Notes: generated by a model from the sequence alone, not told the origin. A DNA stretch of 6,465 nucleotides from Clostridia bacterium (GCA_012515365.1 JAAYYM010000632.1:1-6465); one strand, 5' to 3'. Shown: positions 1-4,858, numbered from the stretch's first letter. Program-made: numbers and translations.

Positions 1-169
1 ACTTCTTTTTAGGCTTGTGCTCCGCACCTTCGGCGGGAGGGAGGGGAGAAACCATTGCAAGTATTTCGTCCTGTTGTGCAATCGTCAGACGTATATCACC
101 AAGCCCCAAATGATGCTGTGGATCGTTCCGCAACGCATCAAAAATTGATTTTAATTTTTCTCTTGTCAT
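1..169 (-). CDS. Hypothetical phage protein, C-terminus cut by window edge
   Basis: Only the first 56 residues are visible because the frame stays open to the left edge. The start ATG at 169 lies 3 bases after the TAA stop of the upstream gene (TAA-GAG-ATG), so the two are probably translationally coupled and co-transcribed. The visible part begins MTREKLKSIFDALRNDP, a short amphipathic helical segment. It continues through LTIAQQDEILAMVSPLPP and becomes Pro- and Lys-rich (HKPKKK) at the edge, which suggests a linker or a basic nucleic-acid-binding tail. It is too short to be reported as a full ORF and I do not recognise a family. The call rests on the tight spacing, the uninterrupted frame and the same strand as its neighbours. 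Confidence 0.6.
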   Translation of the reverse strand, partial: MTREKLKSIFDALRNDPQHHLGLGDIRLTIAQQDEILAMVSPLPPAEGAEHKPKKK

Positions 170-172
170 CTC

Positions 173-439
173 TTATGCTGCTTTTAGTAAACTTATAAGT
201 TGATTTGTTGGTACTGCATCAAGTGATCTTAAAACACATTTGATGTAATTTAAGTTTCGCTGTTCACGCTTAAATAAGATATAGCGTAATTTAAGATACC
301 TCCCAGTATCCATCACCAACGCCCCGGCAAGAAAGCCGGAGAGGACGGGAACGGCAAATGCTGCAGCAGGTATAGCAACAAATCCAATCTCTTCTGGATT
401 TATAGGCCGGCCATATAATATGTATTTAGTATATTTCAT
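173..439 (-). CDS. Small single-pass membrane protein (88 aa), function unknown
   Basis: The protein starts MKYTKYILYGRPINPEEIG and has one clear hydrophobic segment at about residues 16-38 (IGFVAIPAAAFAVPVLSGFL followed by AGALVM). A basic C-terminal half (KLRYILFKREQR...) follows, so the tail is probably cytoplasmic by the positive-inside rule. The ATG at 439 is preferred over an in-frame TTG at 475, because the longer form would run into the preceding 41-aa membrane ORF, which ends at 450. The gap to that ORF is 10 bases, and the next gene starts 3 bases after this stop, so this is one operon. Small membrane proteins in tandem within a phage could be holin/antiholin-like or superinfection-exclusion factors. 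No family motif supports a choice. Confidence 0.65.
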   Translation of the reverse strand: MKYTKYILYGRPINPEEIGFVAIPAAAFAVPVLSGFLAGALVMDTGRYLKLRYILFKREQRNLNYIKCVLRSLDAVPTNQLISLLKAA

Positions 440-449
440 CTGACCAGGA

Positions 450-575
450 TTAAAGTAATGAAAATGACAATCCAAGAATAATTATTGCCATTCCAAGTAT
501 TATTATAGAAATATTATTTATCCTTGATTCAAGTTTTTCAATTCTTGTTTCAATTGAATCCTTTTCGTTTTTCAT
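450..575 (-). CDS. Tiny coiled-coil plus transmembrane protein (41 aa), XhlA-like layout
   Basis: This short ORF reads MKNEKDSIETRIEKLESRIN followed by NISIIILGMAIIILGLSFSLL. The first 20 or so residues form a charged heptad-like helix with I/L spacing (SIETRIEKLESRINNI). The last 20 form a single hydrophobic membrane segment reaching the C-terminus. This coiled-coil then transmembrane layout is typical of XhlA/haemolysin-like holin accessory proteins and other short phage membrane proteins; the resemblance is by layout only. It overlaps the end of the upstream 72-aa gene by 26 bases and ends 10 bases before the next membrane protein. The overlap in a different frame, the clean amphipathic/hydrophobic architecture and the operon position are why I consider it real. 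Confidence 0.6.
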   Translation of the reverse strand: MKNEKDSIETRIEKLESRINNISIIILGMAIIILGLSFSLL

Positions 576-768
576 AACTATTATGATGTTTGGTTAGGTT
601 TTTTGATCTTTCATGTCTAAGTTTCTTACGGCGCTTAATTTCGTCCATAATAGGAATTATTTTATCTCTATCATTTCTGAAGAATTTCCTGATATTATTT
701 AACCATGAATCACTCATTGACATAATATTTATTTTGCGACCCTTTTGATCAATCCAAATATTATTCAT
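550..768 (-). CDS. Small highly basic protein (72 aa), unknown
   Basis: The protein begins MNNIWIDQKGRKINIMSMSD and is rich in Lys/Arg, especially in the middle (MDEIKRRKKLRHERSKNLTK). It could be a nucleic-acid-binding or host-takeover protein, but no domain is recognisable. The ATG at 768 overlaps the TGA of the upstream 119-aa gene in an ATGA arrangement, which strongly supports this start and implies translational coupling. Its 3' end overlaps the next small membrane-protein gene by 26 bases. Internal Met codons at residues 16 and 18 are possible alternative starts but would lose the coupling. Confidence 0.6.
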   Translation of the reverse strand: MNNIWIDQKGRKINIMSMSDSWLNNIRKFFRNDRDKIIPIMDEIKRRKKLRHERSKNLTKHHNSYEKRKGFN

Positions 769-1124
769 TTGAGTATATATTTTTCTTCATAATTAACATA
801 AGGACGAATATGACATCGATTAAGCTTTCCTAAGATTGATAACATTGTTTCTTTTTCGTCATAATAAATACGATCCGGAAGATATAGAACATCATAATCT
901 GTTTTAATCTTTAATGCATCTTTTGATGTATAGATTCTATGTTCTATGGTTGACTCAAAAATATTTCTTGAAAATCCATCAGCATAAACATCAAGTGGAA
1001 ATTTTATCCAATATGAAGGAATTTCTTTTCCATCTACAATTGACGATCCCAACGATTCTATTACACCGCGATTTCTGTCTACAGTAATCACGATTTCCCC
1101 AACGGAATATCTATGTACTATCAT
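765..1124 (-). CDS. Hypothetical protein (119 aa) with SH3-like N-terminus
   Basis: The N-terminal 40 residues (YSVGEIVITVDRNRGVIESL then a short turn and SYWIKFPLDVY) read like a small beta-barrel of the SH3/KOW kind: alternating hydrophobics, a V-G-E-I-V strand and an N-R-G turn. The remainder is mixed, with many Tyr and acidic residues (YDVLYLPDRIYYDEKE) and a basic tail. I do not recognise a named family, and the SH3-like statement is an inference from pattern only. The ATG at 1124 is preceded by AACATAAA, an A-rich leader typical of Bacteroidetes genes. It is the first gene after the ncRNA/tRNA-like block: a U-rich terminator tail and a copy of the shared promoter-like motif lie 13-31 bases upstream. 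It overlaps the next gene by ATGA. Confidence 0.7.
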   Translation of the reverse strand: MIVHRYSVGEIVITVDRNRGVIESLGSSIVDGKEIPSYWIKFPLDVYADGFSRNIFESTIEHRIYTSKDALKIKTDYDVLYLPDRIYYDEKETMLSILGKLNRCHIRPYVNYEEKYILK

Positions 1125-1136
1125 TTTATGTTGTTT

Positions 1137-1155
1137 TTAAGTTCAAAAAAGAAAC
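1137..1155 (-). promoter_or_regulatory. Copy D of shared upstream motif
   Basis: On the minus strand this reads GTTTCTTTTTTGAACTTAA, 13 bases before the ATG at 1124. It matches the motif before the 5972 gene (TTTCTCTCTGAACTAAA) with one extra T and pyrimidine changes. It overlaps the U tract of the terminator at 1143-1208, so the T-richness may be shared between the two functions. Confidence 0.35.
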
Positions 1156-1208
1156 CAGTGACACACCGCAACGAGACGATCTCAATCCGATATTGGTATG
1201 TCACTGAT
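1143..1208 (-). terminator. Intrinsic terminator with long branched hairpin
   Basis: On the minus strand 1208-1195 pairs with 1167-1154 over 14 base pairs, including two G-U pairs, and is followed by a U-rich run (TTTCTTTTTT). The 27-base loop holds a second small hairpin (GAGA-TCG-TCTC). It begins seven bases after the discriminator base of the tRNA-like element. It is therefore well placed to end the tRNA-like/structured RNA transcript and insulate it from the gene starting at 1124. The unusual length and the inner hairpin suggest it may also be a folded 3' domain of that RNA. Confidence 0.75.
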
Positions 1209-1214
1209 TTATTG

Positions 1215-1408
1215 TGGCAAGAGTGAGACTTGAACTCACAATGGTAAAGTTGACATAATGTACCGCTACCTTTTTATAACGCAGATACCACCGAAGGGGA
1301 TCTACTTAAGACTCAACCGCATTGTATCATTACTGTCACCAGTAACCGTTGAGTATGTACAATCTTACCTTATTATGCATCAGCGTCTACCAATTCCGCC
1401 ATCTTGCC
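1215..1408 (-). tRNA. tRNA-Leu-like element with ~110-nt structured insertion
   Basis: The 5' end (GGCAAGATGGCGGAATTGGT, then AGACGC) is nearly textbook tRNA-Leu: acceptor strand, U8, and a D arm with GCG/CGC stem and GG in the loop. The 3' end has a perfect T arm (GTGAG-TTCAAGT-CTCAC), a 7-bp acceptor match (TCTTGCC) and an A discriminator, as expected for Leu. CCA is not encoded. Total length is 194 nt against about 85 for a normal tRNA-Leu, and no ordinary anticodon arm can be drawn. The middle instead folds into its own helices: 1348-1354/1311-1317 (7 bp) capping a 6-bp hairpin with GTGA loop (1340-1345/1330-1335); a helix 1308-1300/1286-1277 ending in a UUCG loop; and competing closing helices 1364-1369/1243-1249 and 1372-1378/1253-1259. 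It may be a tRNA with an unusual short intron, or a tRNA-like domain of the large RNA just upstream. No group I core motifs were seen. Confidence 0.7.
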
Positions 1409-1414
1409 AATAAA

Positions 1415-1892
1415 AATCTGCCATCCGTGTACCAGGAGACATTGCTCTGAAGCCGGCTGAGTTTGTTGCACCTGATTCCCGGTTACATTTAACTCCTGCA
1501 GGTTTATCACCGCAATGGCAGATTATAAAAAAGTTCTTAGATTTATTCCCCAGTCACTTTAGTTTTAGGTATTATCGTTTGTTACAAGATGTTACAACGA
1601 GTAAACGGATCATATCTTGTATTAATGGTTATCAGCCAAACTATTGAACTCCTGTTGCCATTACGCCCTGTGAAGTCTCTAAGAACAGTTATAAGAAAAG
1701 AGATCATCTGTCAGTTTCCAAGCTGAATACTATTATGCTGTTTTGGACATTAACACCGCATTTGGCTTCTCAGCCCATCATTTGTGTCACATTCCAGTAT
1801 CCTACAGTAAGCATCGTCCTCTTGGCAGGACTACGCCATGGCAACGCATTAACATTCGACACTTCGTTGCTTACCTTCAGCAGATGATCTCT
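1415..1892 (-). ncRNA. Large multidomain structured RNA upstream of the tRNA-like element
   Basis: No convincing gene occupies this stretch. On the minus strand it divides into three consecutive domains. Domain 1 is closed by 1881-1892/1699-1710 (12 perfect bp). It contains 1869-1874/1807-1812, hairpin 1827-1831/1816-1820, helix 1796-1802/1725-1731 (7 bp, one G-U) and helix 1784-1789/1751-1756 around a GGCT-GAGA-AGCC hairpin (1775-1764). Domain 2 is closed by 1678-1686/1533-1541 (9 bp), with 1614-1621/1583-1590 (8 bp) and a possible pseudoknot 1603-1607/1576-1580. Domain 3 is closed by 1515-1524/1415-1424 (10 bp), with 1493-1498/1433-1438 and 1479-1484/1451-1456 inside. The GNRA loop on the minus strand and the adjacent same-strand tRNA-like element and terminator fix the orientation. 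No promoter was found, so it may be processed from a transcript begun before the zinc-ribbon gene. Context resembles GOLLD or ROOL RNAs, but family membership is unproven. Confidence 0.7.
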
Positions 1893-1898
1893 ATGATT

Positions 1899-2411
1899 TT
1901 ATTGAATGAATACCGCATTATCTGGAAGGTCATCTCTGAAATGCTCAGGAATCTCTCCCTGGAACCAGAGATTATGTGTTATTACTTTACGGCCATCATG
2001 AAACCTGATCTTGAACTCAGCACCACCAAAACCTTTGAAAACGGCTTTTGGATCATCAGGTGCAATGACATAATGAGAGCCATTTATCCTTGCAACCTTT
2101 TTGAGATCTTTGATAGATATTTTTTCGTTCCAGAAATCACAAGTCCAACATATATTCTTTTCTATAAGCCTTGCTGTAGTTGAATCCCGGTATGCTGTGC
2201 TTATTATCCTCCCGCACTTAACACATGGCTTTTCAAGAATACCTTCAGCTTTATGAAGCTCTTCTTCAGTTTCATATCCGGGAGAGCATGACGACCAGTC
2301 CAGATGCTTTTTCTTATCAACATTTGATCTCGTATCACATACGATTAATGTTTTATCACGATTGCTTATCAGATGCCATAATGGCTTTGTGTAGTATTCT
2401 TCTTCTGTCAT
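1899..2411 (-). CDS. Conserved phage protein with CxxC/CxxC zinc ribbon (170 aa)
   Basis: Two cysteine pairs, C63-V-K-C66 and C88-W-T-C91, separated by 21 residues, are the signature of a treble-clef/zinc-ribbon-like metal site. Earlier Cys25 and Cys42 may or may not take part. The C-terminal third (RINGSHYVIAPDD, then FKGFGGAEFKIRFHDGRKVI and LWFQGEIPEHFRDDLPDNA) is a pattern I recognise from uncharacterised phage and environmental proteins, where it is conserved without an assigned role. Likely roles are nucleic-acid binding or structural, by inference. The ATG at 2411 is the only reasonable start and has copy C of the shared motif about 30 bases upstream. The stop at 1899 is only 7 bases before the first helix of the structured RNA, which may be co-transcribed. 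Confidence 0.75.
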   Translation of the reverse strand: MTEEEYYTKPLWHLISNRDKTLIVCDTRSNVDKKKHLDWSSCSPGYETEEELHKAEGILEKPCVKCGRIISTAYRDSTTARLIEKNICWTCDFWNEKISIKDLKKVARINGSHYVIAPDDPKAVFKGFGGAEFKIRFHDGRKVITHNLWFQGEIPEHFRDDLPDNAVFIQ

Positions 2412-2439
2412 AGCTTTAAATAATTATGTCAAAGAACTG

Positions 2440-2461
2440 GTTAATTCGAAAAAGAAAATAA
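2440..2461 (-). promoter_or_regulatory. Copy C of shared upstream motif
   Basis: The minus strand reads TTATTTTCTTTTTCGAATTA, about 29-50 bases before the ATG at 2411. It matches the copies near 5580 and 6000 in the order TTATTTTCT, pyrimidines, GAA, A/T-rich. This is probably the promoter or operator for the zinc-ribbon gene and possibly for the structured RNA behind it. Confidence 0.4.
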
Positions 2462-2474
2462 ATTCCTGTTACGA

Positions 2475-2516
2475 GGCTAAGACTATATAACTTTCAGTTT
2501 ATATAGCCTGGTCTTA
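2475..2516. repeat. Two-tier hairpin after the glycosyltransferase gene
   Basis: The inner stem CTATATAA/TTATATAG (2483-2490/2499-2506) and outer stem TAAGA/TCTTA (2478-2482/2512-2516) form a hairpin about 10 bases past the glycosyltransferase stop. A competing pairing GGCTA/TAGCC (2475-2479/2504-2508) uses part of the same bases. There is no U run directly after it on the minus strand. It may be a weak terminator, an RNA-stability element or a processing site. Confidence 0.4.
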
Positions 2517-2526
2517 TCGTTCCTGT

Positions 2527-3357
2527 TCATGTTCCATACACTCCAAATTGTTTCACAATAAACTTCCTGACAGGAGACAGGTAGCTTGTCAGGAAGTAGG
2601 CATAATTTTTTATGCTTGCTCCAGCATTGTACAGGCACTCTCTCGCCATCTTCCCATCTCCTATAGCATAATAGCACCGTGCAAGAGAGTTATATACCCT
2701 GCGCCTTGTTTTGTAGTCCGTGATTACTCCTAATTTGACGTTGTTATCATGGATCTTATATTGTAGGTTAGCTGATAGTCCTATCTCACCTCTAATTACC
2801 ATTGGATCTGAGCGCATGCACCTGCGGCCATTGGTCAAAGAGACAGACCAATCATAATCGGAGATGTGGTTTTTTGCCAGGGGGATGTTCTCATTGCGGA
2901 CCAGGATAGAACTCGGATACATTGCTCCCTCGGAGAAGTCCAAATGAAGCAACCTCTCATGGATATCCATATCAGGGCGCTCTCCATAAGGACAGCCCGG
3001 GTAGAAGTGAGAAGAGTAGATAAGATCCTGCTTGTACTTCTTAATGAGCCCAAGTTGGTACTTCAGCTTATCCGGTAACCAATAGTCATCCTGGTCAATG
3101 AACGCCAGATAGTCGCCATCGGCAAATGTTATCCCGACATTACGTCCCCATGATGGGCCTCCGTGATTGATTACGGAATCAAAGAAGTCACAGTTGTATT
3201 TCTCCGCCATTGCTTTAATCCATTTCTGATCATCTGAGTGGTCATCACAAATAAATATCTCAATCTCACAGTCAACACTCTGATTAACTACAGACATTAA
3301 AGCTTTCTCAAGTGTCCTCTCACTGTTATGAGTAGGAATTATTACCGATACCTTCAT
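2527..3357 (-). CDS. Family 2 glycosyltransferase (GT-A fold, 276 aa)
   Basis: This is a nucleotide-sugar-dependent inverting glycosyltransferase of family GT2. The N-terminus VSVIIPTHNSERTLEKALMS (residues 3-22) is the canonical first strand and helix. FICDDHSDD (35-43) gives the nucleotide-binding acidic pair D38-D39. GPSWGRNVGI (67-76) is the conserved helix before the metal site, and LAFIDQDDYW with D88-Q-D90-D91 is the DXD-type metal/sugar-nucleotide motif. The C-terminal 80 residues are helical (NSLARCYYAIGDGKMARECL), with no membrane segments. The substrate cannot be deduced. In a phage such an enzyme could glycosylate phage DNA or virion proteins, or alter the host surface. The ATG at 3357 overlaps the repL stop in an ATGA junction, so it is translationally coupled to the replication initiator, which is an odd partner. 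Start and length are typical for single-domain GT2 enzymes. Confidence 0.88.
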   Translation of the reverse strand: MKVSVIIPTHNSERTLEKALMSVVNQSVDCEIEIFICDDHSDDQKWIKAMAEKYNCDFFDSVINHGGPSWGRNVGITFADGDYLAFIDQDDYWLPDKLKYQLGLIKKYKQDLIYSSHFYPGCPYGERPDMDIHERLLHLDFSEGAMYPSSILVRNENIPLAKNHISDYDWSVSLTNGRRCMRSDPMVIRGEIGLSANLQYKIHDNNVKLGVITDYKTRRRVYNSLARCYYAIGDGKMARECLYNAGASIKNYAYFLTSYLSPVRKFIVKQFGVYGT

Positions 3358-3983
3358 TCTCCTATCTGTTTAGTCGTTTCAAAAAAGTCCTGCCTGATGT
3401 ATTCATTGAAGATAACAAGCCTGTTCCCCTTGAAGACGTAAAGAGGATTCACAAAGAATTGCCATGCTACATCTGTTTTGCAAATAATACCCTTTGAGAT
3501 CAATTCTGTAAGACCAGCATAAATTCGTGATCTACTGCTCCAATCACAAAAATCCATAGCTTCCTTAAGTCTGAAAGTAATTAATCCGTCTTCAGATTTA
3601 GACTTATCAAGCTCAGTGACGATGTATCCAAAGGTCTTTAATCCAGCATAACTTAATGAAAATACTTCCTTTATCTGAGATAAATACATCTTCGTAAATA
3701 CACCACTGTCAACATATTCCTTCCTCCGAAATACTTTGTTCTCAGATGCAACTATTAACTGACCCGTTTCCTTGTCTACATATTCAACACTACCAACTCC
3801 ATTGACAATCCCTTTCGTCTTCCAGGTAAGCTTCATGACATCACCTAATAAGCATAGAAACGGATTCTCCCTGAACTTTGGAAAATCATCATAACTATCA
3901 ATATCTTTAATGGCTTCAAAGTAATTAGCCATCTTCTGATAATCATCCTCTACTCTCTTTGGAATAACACTTTCATTCTCCAT
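3354..3983 (-). CDS. repL: RepL-type replication initiator with winged helix (209 aa)
   Basis: The core (about residues 64-195) follows the RepL plasmid replication protein pattern: G-x-V-x-Y-V-D-x-E-T-G, then K-V-F-R-R-K, then FTKMYLSQI, a helical stretch KTFGYIV, and a winged helix (RLKEAMDFCDWSSRSRIYAG then LTELISKGIICK). It ends in VNPLYVFKGNRLVIF, equivalent to the NP...G tail of RepL. About 60 N-terminal residues are an acidic extension beyond the usual Firmicutes protein. RepL proteins start replication of small plasmids and also occur in crAss-like phages, where they are linked to plasmid-like persistence. Upstream (3984-4172) lie an AT-rich segment and 22-base direct repeats, an origin-like arrangement. 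A possible promoter, including a weak copy of the shared motif and a TATTTTTG Bacteroidetes -7-like box, lies at about 4000-4018. The gene is coupled to the glycosyltransferase by ATGA. Confidence 0.8.
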   Translation of the reverse strand: MENESVIPKRVEDDYQKMANYFEAIKDIDSYDDFPKFRENPFLCLLGDVMKLTWKTKGIVNGVGSVEYVDKETGQLIVASENKVFRRKEYVDSGVFTKMYLSQIKEVFSLSYAGLKTFGYIVTELDKSKSEDGLITFRLKEAMDFCDWSSRSRIYAGLTELISKGIICKTDVAWQFFVNPLYVFKGNRLVIFNEYIRQDFFETTKQIGE

Positions 3984-3997
3984 TTTTATATGTTTAA

Positions 3998-4018
3998 TTA
4001 GTTATGCCAAAAATAAAA
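3998..4018 (-). promoter_or_regulatory. Possible repL promoter / weak copy of shared motif
   Basis: The minus strand reads TTTATTTTTGGCATAACTAA, 15 bases before the ATG. It contains TATTTTTG, matching the Bacteroidetes -7 consensus TAnnTTTG, though no well-spaced -33 element was found. It also has TTATTTT and AACTAA in the same order as copy B of the shared motif. Confidence 0.35.
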
Positions 4019-4040
4019 CAATCTGTCCATTCAATATAAA

Positions 4041-4122
4041 CATATTGTTTAAAATATATGAACAATATATTAACATATATATTGAACATATAAACGGTGT
4101 TGTATATTGTTATCTGTAAAAA
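4041..4122. other. AT-rich segment, candidate DNA unwinding element
   Basis: This is almost pure A/T, with ATATTGTT/AACAATAT inverted repeats (4042-4049/4061-4068) and two extra TGAACA boxes (4059-4064, 4083-4088) on the same strand as the iterons. It lies between the iterons and the initiator gene, the position where plasmid origins melt. Function is inferred. Confidence 0.45.
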
Positions 4123-4172
4123 TGAACATATGTGTCCCTCAGAGTGAACAAAAGTGTCCCTCAGAGTGAACA
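4123..4172 (+). repeat. Tandem 22-base iterons, 2.3 copies
   Basis: The unit TGAACA-nnn-GTGTCCCTCAGAG occurs at 4123-4144 and 4145-4166 with differences only in the three variable bases. A partial third TGAACA follows at 4167-4172. The 22-base period is two helical turns, placing sites on one DNA face, as in iterons bound by plasmid initiators. They sit about 140-190 bases upstream of repL, supporting a replication origin and possibly repL autoregulation. Confidence 0.65.
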
Positions 4173-4397
4173 ACTATTCTTCGTAAATCATTAATAACCA
4201 CCATTATCCATTTCTCCCCCTTCTTAATGTACATATATATGTCCAGACCCTTAAAAACTACGTCACTTTTTTTCAAAAAAAAGTAACACAAAAAAATTCA
4301 AGCAAAGCTCTTCCTCCTGCATATAAAAAACTCTGAACAAAAAATCAATCCCAAATCATTATACCCAAACCATCCCCCAAAGCTTATTCTCCTTTTC

Positions 4398-4431
4398 CAT
4401 GCCTTCGCATGACCTATCATGCCTTAGCATG
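4398..4431. repeat. Two tandem CATGC-loop-GCATG hairpins
   Basis: CATGCCTTCGCATG (4398-4411) and CATGCCTTAGCATG (4418-4431) are 14-base hairpins repeated with a 20-base period and differing by one loop base. Such paired palindromes could be protein-binding sites or RNA hairpins. Confidence 0.55.
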
Positions 4432-4481
4432 TAAGGAATGAGATACGACGTATGAGGGAATGATTGCAATGGTATACTGCT

Positions 4482-4668
4482 ACGTTTTCTCTGCTGATCC
4501 CATGAGATGTCCGGAGGTGGGTTACGTGCAGACTTTTTTGAGAGGGATAGAGATAGGTATTGTAGGGAAAGAAAAAGAGTTTATCTTTGTGATGATTCAG
4601 TTCATTCCCCATTTTGTTTCCAGTGTGCCTTCGGGTGCACCTAATCCCGGGAGCCGGTTAGAAAACGT
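4482..4668. repeat. Long-range 9-bp inverted repeat
   Basis: ACGTTTTCT (4482-4490) and AGAAAACGT (4660-4668) are perfectly complementary and enclose about 170 bases. Just inside are CTGC/GCAG (4491-4494/4528-4531) and CCCA/TGGG pairs, and near the 3' side a UUCG-loop hairpin. This may be a folded RNA domain; the strand is uncertain. Confidence 0.35.
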
Positions 4669-4801
4669 CATCGACAACTTCTGATCGGCTCTTCTGTTTC
4701 TGAAAGATTGCCGAAGAGATGGAATGGGATCGTTGAGATACGAAAGATTGGCGTATTGATGTAAAGGGAACTTTCAATACCAGATGCCTGGTGTTTGTTC
4801 A

Positions 4802-4858
4802 GACGCCGCCTATCCGGGCCGCAGGCCCGCAGGCCCTAATAGGCTGTAAGCCTACGTC
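4802..4858. repeat. GC-rich cluster of mutually exclusive hairpins
   Basis: GCCTAT/ATAGGC (4808-4813/4839-4844) encloses GGGCC-GCA-GGCCC (4816-4828), with a further GGCCC at 4832-4836. The bases of the closing helix compete with a second hairpin TAGGC-TGTAA-GCCTA (4840-4854), and GACG/CGTC (4802-4805/4855-4858) can close the whole. It lies just beyond the terminator of the 188-aa gene. Confidence 0.5.

Noticed and set aside
437..475. TTG start extending the 88-aa membrane protein
   Set aside because: It would overlap the upstream 41-aa membrane ORF and adds a non-conserved-looking HFHYF segment. The ATG at 439 fits the spacing better.
1215..1408. Group I intron in tRNA-Leu(UAA)
   Set aside because: The extra segment is only about 110 nt, the expected U-AA anticodon exon junction cannot be reconstructed, and no P/Q/R/S core elements were found.
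1215..1408. tmRNA
   Set aside because: The D arm is a complete Leu-type stem-loop, the acceptor lacks the tmRNA G-U pair and Ala features, and no tag reading frame is placed as expected.
1743..2183. Plus-strand ORF of 146 aa
   Set aside because: It runs antisense to the zinc-ribbon gene and through the structured RNA. The composition is low in charge and rich in Ile/Phe/Cys with no recognisable domain, so I treat it as a shadow.
2225..2413. Plus-strand ORF of 62 aa
   Set aside because: It is antisense to the 5' part of the zinc-ribbon gene, with no supporting context.
2483..3078. Other ORFs in the glycosyltransferase gene on both strands (2483-2677, 2548-2733, 2835-3053, 2866-3078)
   Set aside because: All are alternative frames of a gene with clear GT2 motifs.
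4123..4172. CRISPR array
   Set aside because: The repeats are directly tandem with only three variable bases between constant parts, so there are no spacers. They fit iterons instead.
4460..4684. Plus-strand ORF of 74 aa, and a minus-strand ORF at 4424-4612
   Set aside because: They overlap each other on opposite strands in a structure-rich region. Neither has domain-like composition, a believable leader or operon context.
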